A stretch of 64,000 nt of DNA, taken from Dasyornis broadbenti. Lineage: Eukaryota > Chordata > Aves > Passeriformes > Dasyornithidae. A program made the translations under genes and the position numbers. Position 1 is the stretch's first letter, and each line of letters opens with the position of its first letter. Shown here one piece after another: positions 26,840 to 39,590 of this stretch. The stretch covers positions 332,243 through 396,242 of the forward strand of contig VZRN01005888.1 in assembly GCA_013397935.1 (NCBI GenBank). Reading direction: 5' to 3'. Below the pieces are notes generated by a model, which worked only from the letters and a program-made list of their open reading frames with translations, searched no databases and was not told where the DNA came from.

Positions 26840-28779
26840 AATGAACAATCTCTCAAAGAAATGTTGAAAGCCCCATAATTTCAGACATTTAAAAGTAGAC
26901 AAAAAACAACATTAGCAAATGTAATTGAGGGAACAATGCTGCACTAGCAAGGGAAAGATCAGATAAATCACTAGGTCTTTATCATCCCTAATTTCAGAGA
27001 TTTGTGTAATAATGAATCATGTCCTCAAAAAGAGTATTAATAGTTTTATAAAACTAGCCTAGTAAACCTTTCTTCTAATCAATGGTGACACCTATTTTAT
27101 TTGGAGGCTTTTTTACAGAGTCCTGGATGGCCAAGTGCATGTGAGCACTGCCTGCACTTCTCAGTGAGCACAGCCGTTCTGGTCTGTAGGGAGAGAAATC
27201 CAGGCAGCTATTATTATCAGAGTTCCTCAGTGATGTGGGGTGTTATGAAAACACAGGTCTTGCTTTAGTTTCTGTTTATCAATTACAGCTTCAAATGTGA
27301 ACCTGCTAATTGCACTCTCTGCATTTTCGTGGATTCTCCTAAAACCACAGATCCCTCTTCTCAGTTGCTGAGCTGACAAGTAATTGCAGCTCAGAGCCAG
27401 CTCAGCAAGCTGCCTCTGCCAGGGAACCTGCTGTGGTATCACTATTACCAACAGTAATCATTGCCCCTAAGGAGTCTATGAATGGGAAGGAGCAGTGATG
27501 AAACAGGTAATTCGGAAGGAAGAAGCATACATTAAAGCAGCATAACACAATATATAAATGCTAAAATTGTATATAGGAAAATGAAAAGTATTTTCATGGT
27601 TAGAGTATTTTCACAATACCTTATTTTCAGAGTCAATATGCACTTAGGTCAACTCTCAGCTTAATTTTGTTTTGTAATATTCCAGGAACTTTAGAGTGTT
27701 TTACTAGAATCCTTATTATCTCTTTTCTAACTAGGTTTTACTTTGCCCTTGTAGTAAGAACAGCACAGCCATATTTTTTGAAACACTGAATGTGAATCCT
27801 TTAGTTTCTCTAGACTTCCTAGATTTCAGTGCAAAGATTTAAAAAAAAAACAAAACATAGAATATAGCCCTAAATGATCTCTGCTTTACAGTCCTAAACT
27901 AGCTAATGATTTTGAAAATGAGCAGTTTGATAAAATGGCAGTCACAGAATGAATTGATGACAGTTTATTTGTCCTCTAATGCTTTATCTATTAATTAAGA
28001 AAAAACCAAAAGGAGTATTTCCATGTTTTTGAATTCTTGCTTCTTTGTACTTCTGTAATAGCTCAGTTTAATGCCAAATGTATCATGTTTATTTCATTTT
28101 AATCTACTGCATGTGAGCCTGATCTCATAAGCTCTAAGTACACAGAACTTGCATTGACTTCAGCTGTATTCATATGCCGTTAGTGGAGGATCAAATCCAA
28201 AGAATTTAAACTCTGCTAATTAGCCCTTTAGTAGGAACTTGAGTATTTCTGTACCTTGAATGTTCAAAAATGAAGCAAATCCATATTTACTGGAACTGTC
28301 AAGATTAGAAATGAGTATACTAGCAGAAAAGTTAATGATAATTCTTTCCATTTTCCTCTGAAGATTAATTGCAAAACTTCATTGTGTTAGATTAAAACCC
28401 TATTTAAATAAGTACAATATGATTGTTAGAATTGTTAGTATGTTCAGAACAAACTTAACCAAGCATTTGAAAATCTCAAATAAAAGAAATATTTTTTTTC
28501 TGTCTGATTACAAGTGGTGTATGGTGGTTTTAATGCAAACTGCATAAGCCATAAATCTTTTACTTGTAAGTCTTCAGCAACAATGATTATGATGGAGAAA
28601 GATCCATATGTAGTAGTGCAAAGATTTTAAAAGCATTTAGTTGGCACAGCTTTTGAACAGGTTAACTGCTGAACTCTTATCAAACGGAAGTGGTCCACTG
28701 TATTAAATAATGCAAAAATGCACATCAAAAACTAAGGATATATTTCAAAAAAACTAGAGGGGAAAAAAAAATCTCCCAG

Positions 28780-29110
28780 CAGTTTTTGTTTCCCTGCTGG
28801 AAGCACTATCTCTGCTCGGAAGGTGCAGTTAATTTCCTCCTCTGGGTGTGCTGCTGCTCCATTGTGCCTTTCTTGCTGGCTCAGTGTGCTGTGGCCCGGA
28901 GTGGATCAAACAAACCGTGGTGAAAGTTTCCCTCATTTGCATCACTTCTAGACAGCCCTGTCGTACTCTTTGCTGACAGGAAATCACTGTCTTTGTCACC
29001 TTTTTTCAGTGATCTCCTTTTGGCAGAGATTGGCCATGTGACCAGGATTAATCACAACAACCGTTCTGGCTCAGAACTCAATGACATGTTTTCCTCAGCA
29101 CTTCAATAAT
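28780..29110. promoter_or_regulatory. Candidate intronic enhancer (motif-dense)
   Basis: Base composition is more balanced here than in the flanks. The block contains a perfect octamer ATTTGCAT (28935-28942), a Runx-like AAACCGTGG and a palindromic homeodomain-type site GATTAATC (29046-29053). This is inference from motif density alone; conservation cannot be seen from one sequence. Confidence 0.25.
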
Positions 29111-29238
29111 GGTGTAGAGGAGTCAGTAGGAAATGACTACATTAATTTCAGAGTGAAAAGATAATTAACACTTAAGGACTAGTGCTATAACCTATGGAGC
29201 TATTATTCAAATTAAAACTAATTTATTGCAAACTTGTG

Positions 29239-29266
29239 AAAAAAAAAAAAAACCCCACAAAAAACC
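29239..29266 (+). repeat. A/C-rich tract
   Basis: Fourteen A are followed by CCCCACAAAAAACC. Confidence 0.7.
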
Positions 29267-31432
29267 TGTTCTTTAATGCAACTGTTAAAATAATCTTGCA
29301 AGAATCCCTGAGTTTAAAAAGAAGCACAAACTATATTTAACGTGGTAATATAAATACATAAAAACTTCAACATTTGAAACTGGAGGCTAAAGTGTGTAAA
29401 GTGCTTACTTAGATGATATGAATAGGATACTGGCAAACAAAAGCAGCAGTGTGCTCCTAGAATGCTGTGCTTCAAGGAGTTTCCCTGGCAACAGAAATGC
29501 AGTTCCAAAAGTAGACAGAACTTTCCTCAGAAAACATACTATTAATAACAACCTTCCGGAACAACTTGGAACAATTTGACTACTTGGCAATAAAATGCCA
29601 AGTGTTCTGCAAATTAATCTAACACATAACAGTTATATGTTTCTCTTGCCCATAATTCTCCTGAACTGGGGGCCTGAGTTCTCTGCTATTAGAGGATACA
29701 AATGTGCAAAGTGGTTCCAAATGGTGCGCAAACAGAGAGAGGGCTCAAATAGCAGCAGCCTATAAGGATCAATTAATGTTCTTCGTATCATTTTAACTTG
29801 TATACCAGATTAGTTTAATTGGATTACTTTGTTCCATTTAAAGCAAGTTCTGCATACCTACTGAAGCTGCATTGTAGTTTAGTCTTTATTTCAAGTAGAT
29901 TTTCCATATAAAAACTTATTAAAAGATTAACAGCCTGCAGAGTGATATATTTGGACAGTATTCTTAGGCGATTGGTTATAAACTAGAAAACGTGAAGATT
30001 TTTGGTCCTAAGCTGCATATTCTGCACAGTCCAGGATGCCTTCAGTCTGTCTGGTAATCCATCAGTGCCTGTACGGAGCTGCTAAAACAGTCAGTTTTAG
30101 TCAGAAGGAAATGATGGTTGTCACTTTAGAGGAAGCTCTCAGCACACTTCAGGATTGAGCCCCTTGTAGGCAGTAACTACAAATCTGCTATACATGCAGT
30201 ATTTTTAGGTATGTCATCATTTCTGCATGAGCCAAAAGAATAAACTAATTTCAGTTTTGCCTTGCCAATAGGAATCATTAGAATTCCACTAAAGGCCATA
30301 AGTTTACTAGACAGAAAAGGTAGGCTGTGCTAGTATCTCGACTTTTCCTGAATTCTGGGATCTAAAGGTTAAAAGTAATCAATATCTCATTGTGCAGCCT
30401 GATAATAAGTAATAACCATGATGTTAAAATCTAAATGACTGCAGATAGCACTTAGGTGTGTTGACCCATTTGGAAGGGCTTTTTAATTGCAATCAGAATA
30501 GTCATTATGCTTTACTAATCAACTTTTAGACTGCCTTGCAAAAATCACCACCTTTATGAAATATTACATTAATGCTATCAGCAAATTATGTCCCAAAGTG
30601 AAAGTTATTTTATCTGATAAAGTATATCTTAAAAAAAAAAAAAAGGAGAGAAAGATTATTCTGCTAAATAATGTCTATAGAGATACTCATTAACAATAGT
30701 ATGTCTATTACTTATATAATAGTGTGTCTGTGCTTGTGTCTACATGCATGGATTGATGCATGCCTCAATGGAAGTCAATTTTTGCTTTTAACGCTGTAGT
30801 ATGTTTTTAACTGTCTTGTATTGTAAAATGACATTGCACAAAACTGGCTTCAGTTACTGTTCTTCACGAAGTTCAGTAATTTTCCTGTGCTAGGCTGAAT
30901 TTTTTTTCCCCCAACAGATTAAGAACCCCTGTGACTTTCTCCACTAGGTAGGAAAATCAACTGTTTTGTATGAGAAGTCTCAAAAATGTCTGAAACACCA
31001 AATAGCAGTACAAGTATGACTGCTATTGCAATGTGAACTAAATGAGTTCAAGACCTGACACAGCAAAATTTCCCACTTTCTTATTACAAGGGGTAATGAA
31101 ATTTGTTACATTTTGCTACACAATATATTTTCACTTTATTTGCACTGGAGAACAGAGTAAAAATTCCTTTGTAACCCATCCTGTAACAAACAGCTCATTC
31201 TTCAGTGGTTCATGAGTTTAACTATGTAATAGGATGGAATTCCTTGCTAATTCTGGCAAATTTTATATTTTACAAAGCAGAAAATAAAATTATTGTTGGA
31301 AAAAATCTTACTTAAAGCAGAGAAATGTTAAGTTTTATTGTCTTATATAATTAAACAGGAAAACAGTGATTGCCATATCTGCAGAATTGAAACATCTAGA
31401 AATTGAATACAGAAAGAATGTGATAAATATTT

Positions 31433-31687
31433 TTACATATTCTTGGTTGCTTCCATAATATATTTCAAATGTAAATATGCATTTTTAAAAACAGTGTTGT
31501 AATTTCTACGGAGCAGACCCCCTGTATTTCTACAAGAAGCGGCTTCATGCATTTCCCCAGAGTAAGTGTGTTCCTCCCACTTCTTCCCAGCATGATGCTG
31601 AAGATGAACTTCACATTGTAGCAATGCAGTATTTACTGAGCTTGTAGCAAAAGCCAGCACAGCTTTTTGGAGATTAAAGCAGTGTGT
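31433..31687 (-). other. Antisense open segment behind a splice-acceptor-like site
   Basis: On the - strand a good acceptor (CCTCTTTCATTCTAG) is followed by 84 open codons ending in TAA at 31435-31433. The middle part reads EVHLQHHAGKKWEEHTYSGE. No start, no partner exon and no known family can be shown. It may be chance, since frames of this length recur throughout the window. Confidence 0.12.
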
Positions 31688-32665
31688 CTAGAATGAAAGA
31701 GGCATTCAACTTCAAACAAAAGTAAATGTGTACCACATAGCTGTCATCACCATTCCTTACTACAGCTGCAAAACGTGGACAATTTACAGTCATCACGTCA
31801 AGCATCTTAGTCAACTCCACATGCTCTGTGCTTGTGCCCTTGCTGCTATAAAATAGTAAGATAAGGTCCTAAACAGTGAGACCTCAAAGCTGCCTTCCAT
31901 TGGTCTCTGCAGATAATATATTGTAATAAGATAAAATGAGGAATGTTAATAACATGATGACAATATAATTTTTGAAGCCATGTGTGGACATGGTACTCAT
32001 TTTTTTTAGCAGCTTGGTGTATGCATCTGTTTTAAAGGAATGAAGATAAAAAAATTGCTAGCAAAAATTATAGGTGACAATAGTATCATTACCCTGTTCC
32101 TCATGTTAGTTGCCAGTTTTTAATGCACTTCCCTATTTTTCTACCTCATACTCCAGGAGAAAATATTATTTTAAAAAAACTCATAGGAATTACATGCTTT
32201 ATCCATGATGTTTTGCTTAATAAACATCATACAGGAGCTACTATTTTCTTTCCAAATTACTCCTCATCAGTATACCTCAAAAATAATCAATAGTGTAATA
32301 TTTCTTTCATAAAAATAAACAAAAAACAAATGACCAGAGAAAACCTTTTTGGCAGGTTTTCTATATGAAACCCAAATTCACTAAATCTCCATAAACTTTC
32401 TGTGGCAATATATTCAATGAATTTATGTCTAAATTATAAAAAATAATTTGCAGTGAAGTGTAGCAGTTTATAATCTCCTGAATTTTTATTTGTATATGTA
32501 TTGTATTTTTATTTTTATAAATATATATTATAGACTGTATTTATATATTGAAAATATGTAAAATATCAATATAAATTATTTATGTGTATATATTTGTAAC
32601 CTTTTTACATACTTAAGGTTGGGTAATGTCTTTACTTTGTGTATATACATTTTTAATACATTGTA

Positions 32666-32675
32666 CTAAAAATAG
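32666..32675. promoter_or_regulatory. MEF2 consensus site
   Basis: CTAAAAATAG is a perfect match to the MEF2 consensus YTA(A/T)4TAR. AKAP6 is expressed in muscle, so such a site would make sense, but the motif is common by chance in AT-rich DNA. Confidence 0.3.
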
Positions 32676-33847
32676 CTACAGCATTTTTTGCAAACTTCTC
32701 CTTCTAACAAGGTAAAATAAGCAATCACTATAATTTAATTCATAGTTTTTGCAGTTGTGCCTGCATCAGGTGCAGTGGGGTCTTAGGGCAGGCTGCAGCC
32801 AACCCTGGTGGCCAGTGTGGAAATACTTGTGGTTCTCCTTAACTTCTTGTGGGTGCTGTTGTATTAGCATCGCAGAAAACATGGTTGCTATAGAATGCCG
32901 GTGGTCATGAAACTGTCATTGGCTGTATGAAGAGATGCTTTTGGGGGAAAACAGCAGTTGTATGCTTCCCATCCTGTTGTTGCAGAATGACAGGTGCTAT
33001 TACAGATGTGAGGGACATGTGCCAGCTGTGTCACAGGCTGCAGGGAAGGCTATGGAGAGGTTGTTGTTTCCCTAGTGAAGTAATCTGTAAAGACTAGTTT
33101 AAACAACTATGGGAGCAAAGTAGACCAGCCTCTATCATGAGGAGGTTTCTCTAAGGGGTAGTTCAGAGTGGAAACTTGTTAAGTACTCAGAAATATTTTC
33201 AGAAGAACCCGTTTCCTCTCTTACCTCCTTCTCCACTGATTGGATAAAGAGGTTATGAGGATCAGACTCACTCAGGTTGCCACTCACTGATTCTGATGTC
33301 ACAAAGAGAGGGGTTTTTTTGGTACCATTGTGTAATGTTTATGCAATATTCCAGTTTGAAACTCATTTGTGATGCATCCAGATTTTTAAAGACATTACAC
33401 TGGAGTTGGATTATCTCTGCTTTACTCATTGATTTTTCTTAGAAATGGGCTATGATAGATACAGAATTTTTCAGGTGGTAACTTCCTAATGATGAACATG
33501 TATTGAAACTTATATGCTTATTTTTAATCATGTTTTGAGACTTACATACTTATTTTTTGATGGCCTTCATCAAGAAGTACTATATATCTACTATTCAGGT
33601 CGGAGCACAGTGTATAATTCCTAAAATCTCTTAGCTTGTGATCGTGTGTGGAAAGATCAAATAAACACCATCAGAGGTGAGAAGTGGACAGTCACGTAAT
33701 CCCACTTTGTTGTCTAAAAAAGTTCATCGCTATTATTTTGGGTTTTCAGCGAGAATATATAATTTATAGTCAGGGTTCATTTTTCTCCAACAAGACAGTA
33801 GTCAAATACCTTATAGTGCAAATATGGAAGTTTTCTTTGCCCTTTTA

Positions 33848-33906
33848 CCCCCCCCNCCCCCCCCCCCCCCAGGTCCCACCAAAAACCAAAAAGAAAAAAC
33901 CAAAAT
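33848..33906 (+). repeat. Poly-C run with an N, then A/C-rich tail
   Basis: Twenty-two C and one N at 33856 occupy 33848-33870, followed by AGGTCCCACC and an A-rich CCAAAAA-type stretch. The exact number of C is unreliable. Confidence 0.85.
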
Positions 33907-34249
33907 AAGATAGAAAAGCTTTTTCCTGCAACTATTTTAGTTCCTTGTTGCTTTAGCTTTGGTTGTGGTTTTTAGGTGTCTTGTTTTTATTAGCTATCTA
34001 CTAAAATATATGAGAAGTTTACACCAGATACTGAATCATGTAATACTTAAAATAAATAAATAAACAGATAGATTAAAAGAAATAGAATAAATGAGGTGAT
34101 GAAAATCTTTTCCACCTTTGTCTCTGTGCTGAGCTAGGGACCTTTCTCTCCATTCCTGTTTTAAGAGTTATGGGTTATGCCGTGGCCATTGTGCTGTATG
34201 AGCCTTATAGTCTCTTTGAGTATTTATTTTCCTTGCTAAATAGAGAGTA

Positions 34250-36260
34250 AAATTCACAAGATGCCTACTAAAAATTTGAAGAGGTATGAAAATATATACT
34301 CGATTCAATTTTATTAAAACTGAGGTCTGAGACAACAGTCCCATTAGACAGAAATGAAATATCAGTGATTACCCATGTAGGAAACACCTAAAATCAGAAG
34401 ACATAGGTAGAAGTGACTCTGACCACCAGGAAAACCAGATATCCAAACAGAAAAGGCTTTGCTTTGAGGCAATAGAAACAGTATTTTAGCCTCTACAAAG
34501 AATTAGTCAGAGGGATACGAATAATGAAAAGTAAGTTTAAATCTATAAAAGGTTTTCTTAACCAAAACCAGAAACAAAAAAAGAGGATATGGTAAGGTGC
34601 CAGGAAGTAGAGCAACCATGTGTAACTGTAGACATGAAACATGTCTTAATTGTATCTCTTTGCCAGGATAACTTGTGAAATACGCAGTTCCCATTCAGAG
34701 AGAAGACAGGGTAAAACCGATCTAATATATGCTTCCAAACAGTGCGTGAACTATCTAGAGAAGTGCCAGAACAGAAACAGCAGAACACACACATAGATGT
34801 AAGTCAAAAGAACCCATGAAGCAGGGCAGATGCAGACTGGCTGAAAATGTTGGCATTTCAGTGCAACATATGTGATGTAACAGGCAACACAAAAAGTAGA
34901 AATAAAAATAGAAAAAGAGCAGCCCAGACAGATTGAATGTCACAGTTACCTTTGAAATGAAAATAAAGTGTCTGAAACCATTGAGAATTAAAGGTTTTAA
35001 TGAAGAAGTAGATATATGTAATGTGGTTTAAGCAAATCTAAAGATTCTCAGTGTTCTAGCAATGCAGAAGTCTGCCAGGCATTCAATTGCTATATTTGCA
35101 ACTATGCTATTAGATCAATGACTAATTTGATACCAGCTGGATTATGGAGTCAGCTGCAGTGCAACACTGATAAGGAGCAAAATTAGACGGGAAAGATGCA
35201 ACCAAGCACTGCAGATGTGCAATGAAATCATGATGAAACCAGTGAATAAATGCAGTCAATCAACAAACAACCCCTGAAATAAGAGATGCCATCTCTTAAA
35301 GTTTACTATAGTTGTTTTACAAGAATTCTGCTCACCCAAGCTCTGGTTTCGATTGAAAGACAATAATCAAAGCAGTACCTGAAAGAAACAGGAAAGTCAC
35401 TGTGATTGCTCCGTGGCATTCTAGCTGAATATAACATATGTGAAGAAGATGAGCACTTACATGTAAAATTGAAAATTGTCCAAATCACCCTAGAGAGGAG
35501 CAAAAAGGAATTCTGTTAGTCTAGTAAAACTGCTGAGAAATACAATGTAGCAAAGTAAAGACCACGACCCCATGGAAATGGGGATAAAAAATTTACTAAT
35601 GGTCAGAAAATCCTGGAGTAAACTGATTCTAAAATCCTTGAACAAAATGCCAAAAACCTGGGACATTTTACAAATCTTTTTCAGGGCAACAGTATTCACC
35701 ATGGTGTCAAAAACATGTTTTGGAATAGTGATCTGAAATAACAACCATTGTTCTGCTGTGTATTTTGTCAGGTATCTGTAGGCTTTTATGCTTATCTGAG
35801 CAGTCTGAGCTTCTAGGGGTACTCCAGTGCAACATGGACCCAACACCCTGCAGTGAGTAGCTTATGGCAATCTAAACATAGGAAACTGAAATGTCAAAGA
35901 GGAGGCAATCCATAACTAACTCTTAAATGAAACTCTGGACAGAAATATTACTCTAAATGCAGAAAATATGAAAGAAGGTGAGTCATCTGTGGGTGGCATA
36001 TGTTGATTTTTGTAGGACTTTGCTGCTGGTCAGGAGAAACTAGGAGTACCTCAGGAAAACAGGCAGAAAGTTGTCAGGACAGTTCCATCCTTCACAGAGA
36101 TGAACAAATACTTTTACAAATTTTTTGCACACTTGCAAAAACCTATGGATTTTTGCCATGGTCAATACAGAATGACTAGAAATAGTTATGGATCAAACGA
36201 AAATAAAAAAGAGGAGGGGGAAAGAGGAGAAGAGGGGTGGGCAAAGCAGCAAGATACCAG
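34250..36260. other. Strand-asymmetric A-rich region, possible old retroelement
   Basis: For about 2 kb the + strand is clearly richer in A than in T. On the - strand open frames of 63-118 codons recur at 34503-34943 and 35306-35846. Such asymmetry can be left by an old reverse-transcribed insertion. I see no ends, target duplication or recognisable domain, so this is only a suspicion. Confidence 0.2.
36200..36245 (+). repeat. Polypurine tract
   Basis: An almost pure A/G stretch (GAGGAGGGGGAAAGAGGAGA and onward). Confidence 0.65.
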
Positions 36261-37619
36261 CTGTTAAATAGTACAATTATTTGAAGCAATTGGACATTAG
36301 GAGAATCTCCTGATAATACAGAGCTCCTGTAGCAGTTCCTCTATCCTATTTCCTGGCACCAAAGCAGAAGTAGTGAATGACTGTGTGGAATGAAAACAGG
36401 TTCCTTCCAACTGAGACCCTCAGAGAGCTCTGCTGTCTGAAATCAGTGAAACTAGGAATTTCTGTCTTGCCTGGAAACAACAGCACAACTTGGTCCCTTC
36501 ACATGAATGTTACACTTGTCTTCTAGGAGGAGTAATTTACCATGAGTTACCTGGTGCGCAATAGCTCACCTTTAAGACACCACTGGCTGCCTTCAGCTGC
36601 AGGATGACCCATATCCCACCTGTTTGTTTTTTTTTCTCAATTCAAGTGCTGAATTTATCTCTACAAATCAGTGATCAATTCTGAGTCCTCCATAAAATTA
36701 GATTAATACAGTTAGGAATTTAGCATAGATGCATAGAGAGGAGAATATAGCTATTAAAAGAAGCATGTTTTCATTTAGTTCAGTTGTGTATTTATATATA
36801 CACATCTATATATGTATTTTGTCTAACAGCACAAATGCTAAATACGTGAGCTTAGCTATTCCTGGCACATTTGAAAGTTACTCAGGGTATTAAATGTTGG
36901 TATTAAATGCTGAGCAATAAAATGTGCATTTCATGGAAAAAAATTCTGTTTGGATCACATTAATTAAATTCAACTCTTCCTATTAGAAACCAGATTAAAA
37001 GAGATGTAGAATATTGCTGGCCAATTGCAACATGCAACAGCAAACGTTGCCTATTTTGGGGGTTTATGTGAGGAGTGTTTTGCATCTTTTTTAAAAGCTA
37101 TGTGTCCCACAAGTTATGTCTTGACTGAAGAGCAAGATATTCTCTCTCTGTGAACTAACCATTTCCACAGACAATGCTTTTTACTGCCATGGTAGGAAAT
37201 CCTGGCTTTGGTGCTGAGGTATGCTCAAATGGTAGCTAAAATTTTCTGATTTGCCCATGTGTTTAAACAGTGAGGAAAAATATTTCCTGTATTTTACCCA
37301 AGTGAATTCATGCCAGAAAATTAATCTTCTACCATTTTCCCCTCTTTCCTTCCCTTCAAACCAGTCACTGGAAATATTCTACTATAATAACTTGCACACC
37401 ATTTAAAAGCTGTTATACTTATGGGTGCCTATAAATATGTGGAACTCTCCAGTGTCCAAAAAGGGAGACCCAGAGTAATGAGAGATCTGATGATTCAGAC
37501 TTTTGGTTTCATTAAAATCAACATAGACCATTTGGATCATATGTATGGTATTTTTGTGAATTTTATGTAGAGGTCTTATGAGAAAATGCTTTTCTATTGA
37601 TATTTATGGTTTTATGAGG

Positions 37620-37629
37620 CTAAAAATAG
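37620..37629. promoter_or_regulatory. MEF2 consensus site
   Basis: This is a second perfect CTAAAAATAG in the same intron, 5 kb after the first and just outside the antisense coding-like block. Confidence 0.3.
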
Positions 37630-37706
37630 CACAGAGCACACACCATTTCTAGTCACATGCATTGTACTTTGCACTCCTGTGCTTTCTAAATTCTTCCTTC
37701 AGGAGC

Positions 37707-38222
37707 CTATGGTCCATTTTCCAGGTTCTTCAGAGGCTGCTGCATCTTTGAATTCTTTTTGTAGCTATATCTTTTAGCTTGCTGACTTAATCTGCCATGG
37801 TCAGAATTTGCTATCCTAGTGCTGCAGATTTTAACACCAGCAGATTCTGATTGAGTAAATCTCAAAACCAGGCACTTTTCCATGTTCTGGTCCCTAGCTG
37901 TCAGGTTGTCCAACAGTTGAGGATCTTTCTGAAATTCCAACAACTCATCTGTTCAGGCATTTCTGCAACTTGTCAGTCTTTATATTTCACATGCCCTTCT
38001 TTTGTGAGTCTGAATTTCCAATGTGGTCAGTAGCTTGACTGTTCTTGCTTTGTATGGGTGTATTTGGATCCAGATCTGTGAGCGCAGTAGTCTTTGTTCC
38101 TACATCCTTCTAAGGGTTGATGCCAGCCAACATATTTTTGTGTAGCCTGTGTTCAAGCTTCCGAGGCAAGCTACTGGGAAACCGCTTTGGATTTTCATAT
38201 CGAGAGTCTTTTCTAGTCTTTC
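37707..38222 (-). pseudogene. Antisense coding-like block broken by stops and a frame change
   Basis: On the - strand, after an acceptor-like TACCACTCAGCTCCTTAG, 36 codons run from 38220 (KTRKDSRYENPK, then RKLEHRLHKNMLAGINP) to a TAG at 38112-38110. The same frame continues KDVGTKTTALTDLDPNTPIQ to a TGA at 37989-37987. A different frame is then open for about 80 codons (DELLEFQKDPQLLDNLTARD, then LSQQAKRYSYKKNSKMQQP) to a stop at 37707. The translations are rich in K, E, Q, D, N, S and T and poor in the hydrophobic runs seen in frames of neighbouring AT-rich intron, so a decayed coding exon is plausible. I do not recognise the protein. If this is a real terminal exon, the first TAG could be its true stop and the rest 3' UTR. 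Confidence 0.22.
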
Positions 38223-38342
38223 CTAAGGAGCTGAGTGGTACAGTGTGACAGACTGATGTGTTATGGAACCTTACTTTATAAAGTGGTGTGTAAAATCCTA
38301 GGAATTTAGCTACTGTGTGTTTTTAACACAAGAGAACCTTAC

Positions 38343-38389
38343 TTCATCAACTGGTATCTGGTCTCTGGTAGTGACCACTCTTGGAAAAC
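38343..38389 (-). other. Candidate 47-bp antisense exon
   Basis: The segment is bounded on the - strand by TCTTATTTTAG and GAA|GTAAGG. One frame gives FPRVVTTRDQIPVDE after two bases of a split codon. The phases do not connect directly with the antisense segments on either side, which means a missing exon, decay or coincidence. Confidence 0.18.
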
Positions 38390-38539
38390 CTAAAATAAGA
38401 TAAAGAAACACTCACTTTTATATTTACTTACAGTAGCTCCAATAGTCTTTAGTTGATGGGGTTTATGCACTTCTTTCATGTTTATCTCTTTGTACAGTCC
38501 TCTAATTATTAGATTAAAATTGATAATTGGCTGATTTGG

Positions 38540-38551
38540 CCAGCAGGTGGC
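38540..38551 (+). promoter_or_regulatory. Candidate CTCF binding site
   Basis: CCAGCAGGTGGC matches the core of the CTCF motif (CCASYAGRKGGC) at every position and is preceded by GG. A 12-base match of this information content is unlikely by chance in AT-rich intron. The outer motif positions are only partly matched. Confidence 0.45.
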
Positions 38552-39590
38552 CTACTATACTGTGTTGTCAGCGTGTGCACTCACTCATGTCCTGAGAAGG
38601 GTCTACAATAATGTTTATTTGGATTTCTGATGTTTGGTGGTGTTATTCCATGAGAGCAAGTGTGGCATTTGTAATCTGAATGTGGTCTTTTTTGTTGTAC
38701 CAAGCAAGTGTAAATGTATACATACTAATGGTCCTATGAAATGCTGGAAAATTAAAAATATATATTATGTCCCCAAAGGCCTTTGCATGGTTTAAATATT
38801 TGAACCTTTATTTTTAGAGCTTAATAACTTTACAAAAAGACAATAAAGTCCTGCTTCTGTCACTTCTTCTACACTTTGTTAAAGAAGCAAAGATTAAAAT
38901 CAATGTAATGGCAATTCTTCAGATATCAGTACCAAATGCCAATCAACAATGAACTGTAAAAATTAACTTTAATAGGATTCATGTAGTGCTAGTGTAGTAA
39001 TTTAACATACAAAAGCTCTATGGCCTGTTCTAAAATATGTATTCATTATTTCCATTTCTTTAGACTTCAGTTCTATAGCGACATATTATACCTCTAGCAA
39101 AATAACAAATGAAATGGCCTAGAATAGTTGACTTAGACATAGATTTGTAGAAAGGTAACCTAGTATGCTAAGAATGTGGAGTATTCACAGGATATACTTT
39201 TTTATTTTTAGAATTGCTGCTAATTATAAAATGATTGTGAAGATAGGAAATACAGCCACTTAAACTAAGAAGTAAGACCACTTTATTAATGTCACTGAAG
39301 TGCAGATAAGTTTGACAAAGGTTCTGTCTCCATAAAAATCAGTCATATGTTTTGCCGATACTTTCAATAGAACATATTCCTTAAAAATTTTGAAAAACAA
39401 GAATAGACAATGGAATATTTATCCATCATCCTGTTCTCATTTGTTTTCTTACATTTTTCCATCTTTGTTTGGAATTACTGAATTCCCTACACATATTCCC
39501 ATGATAAGCATCTATTAAACAGACAGCAGTTAAAGTTGAAGACATCAATACACATTACTGTAAGCATATATCTTGTTTTAATGGCCACAG

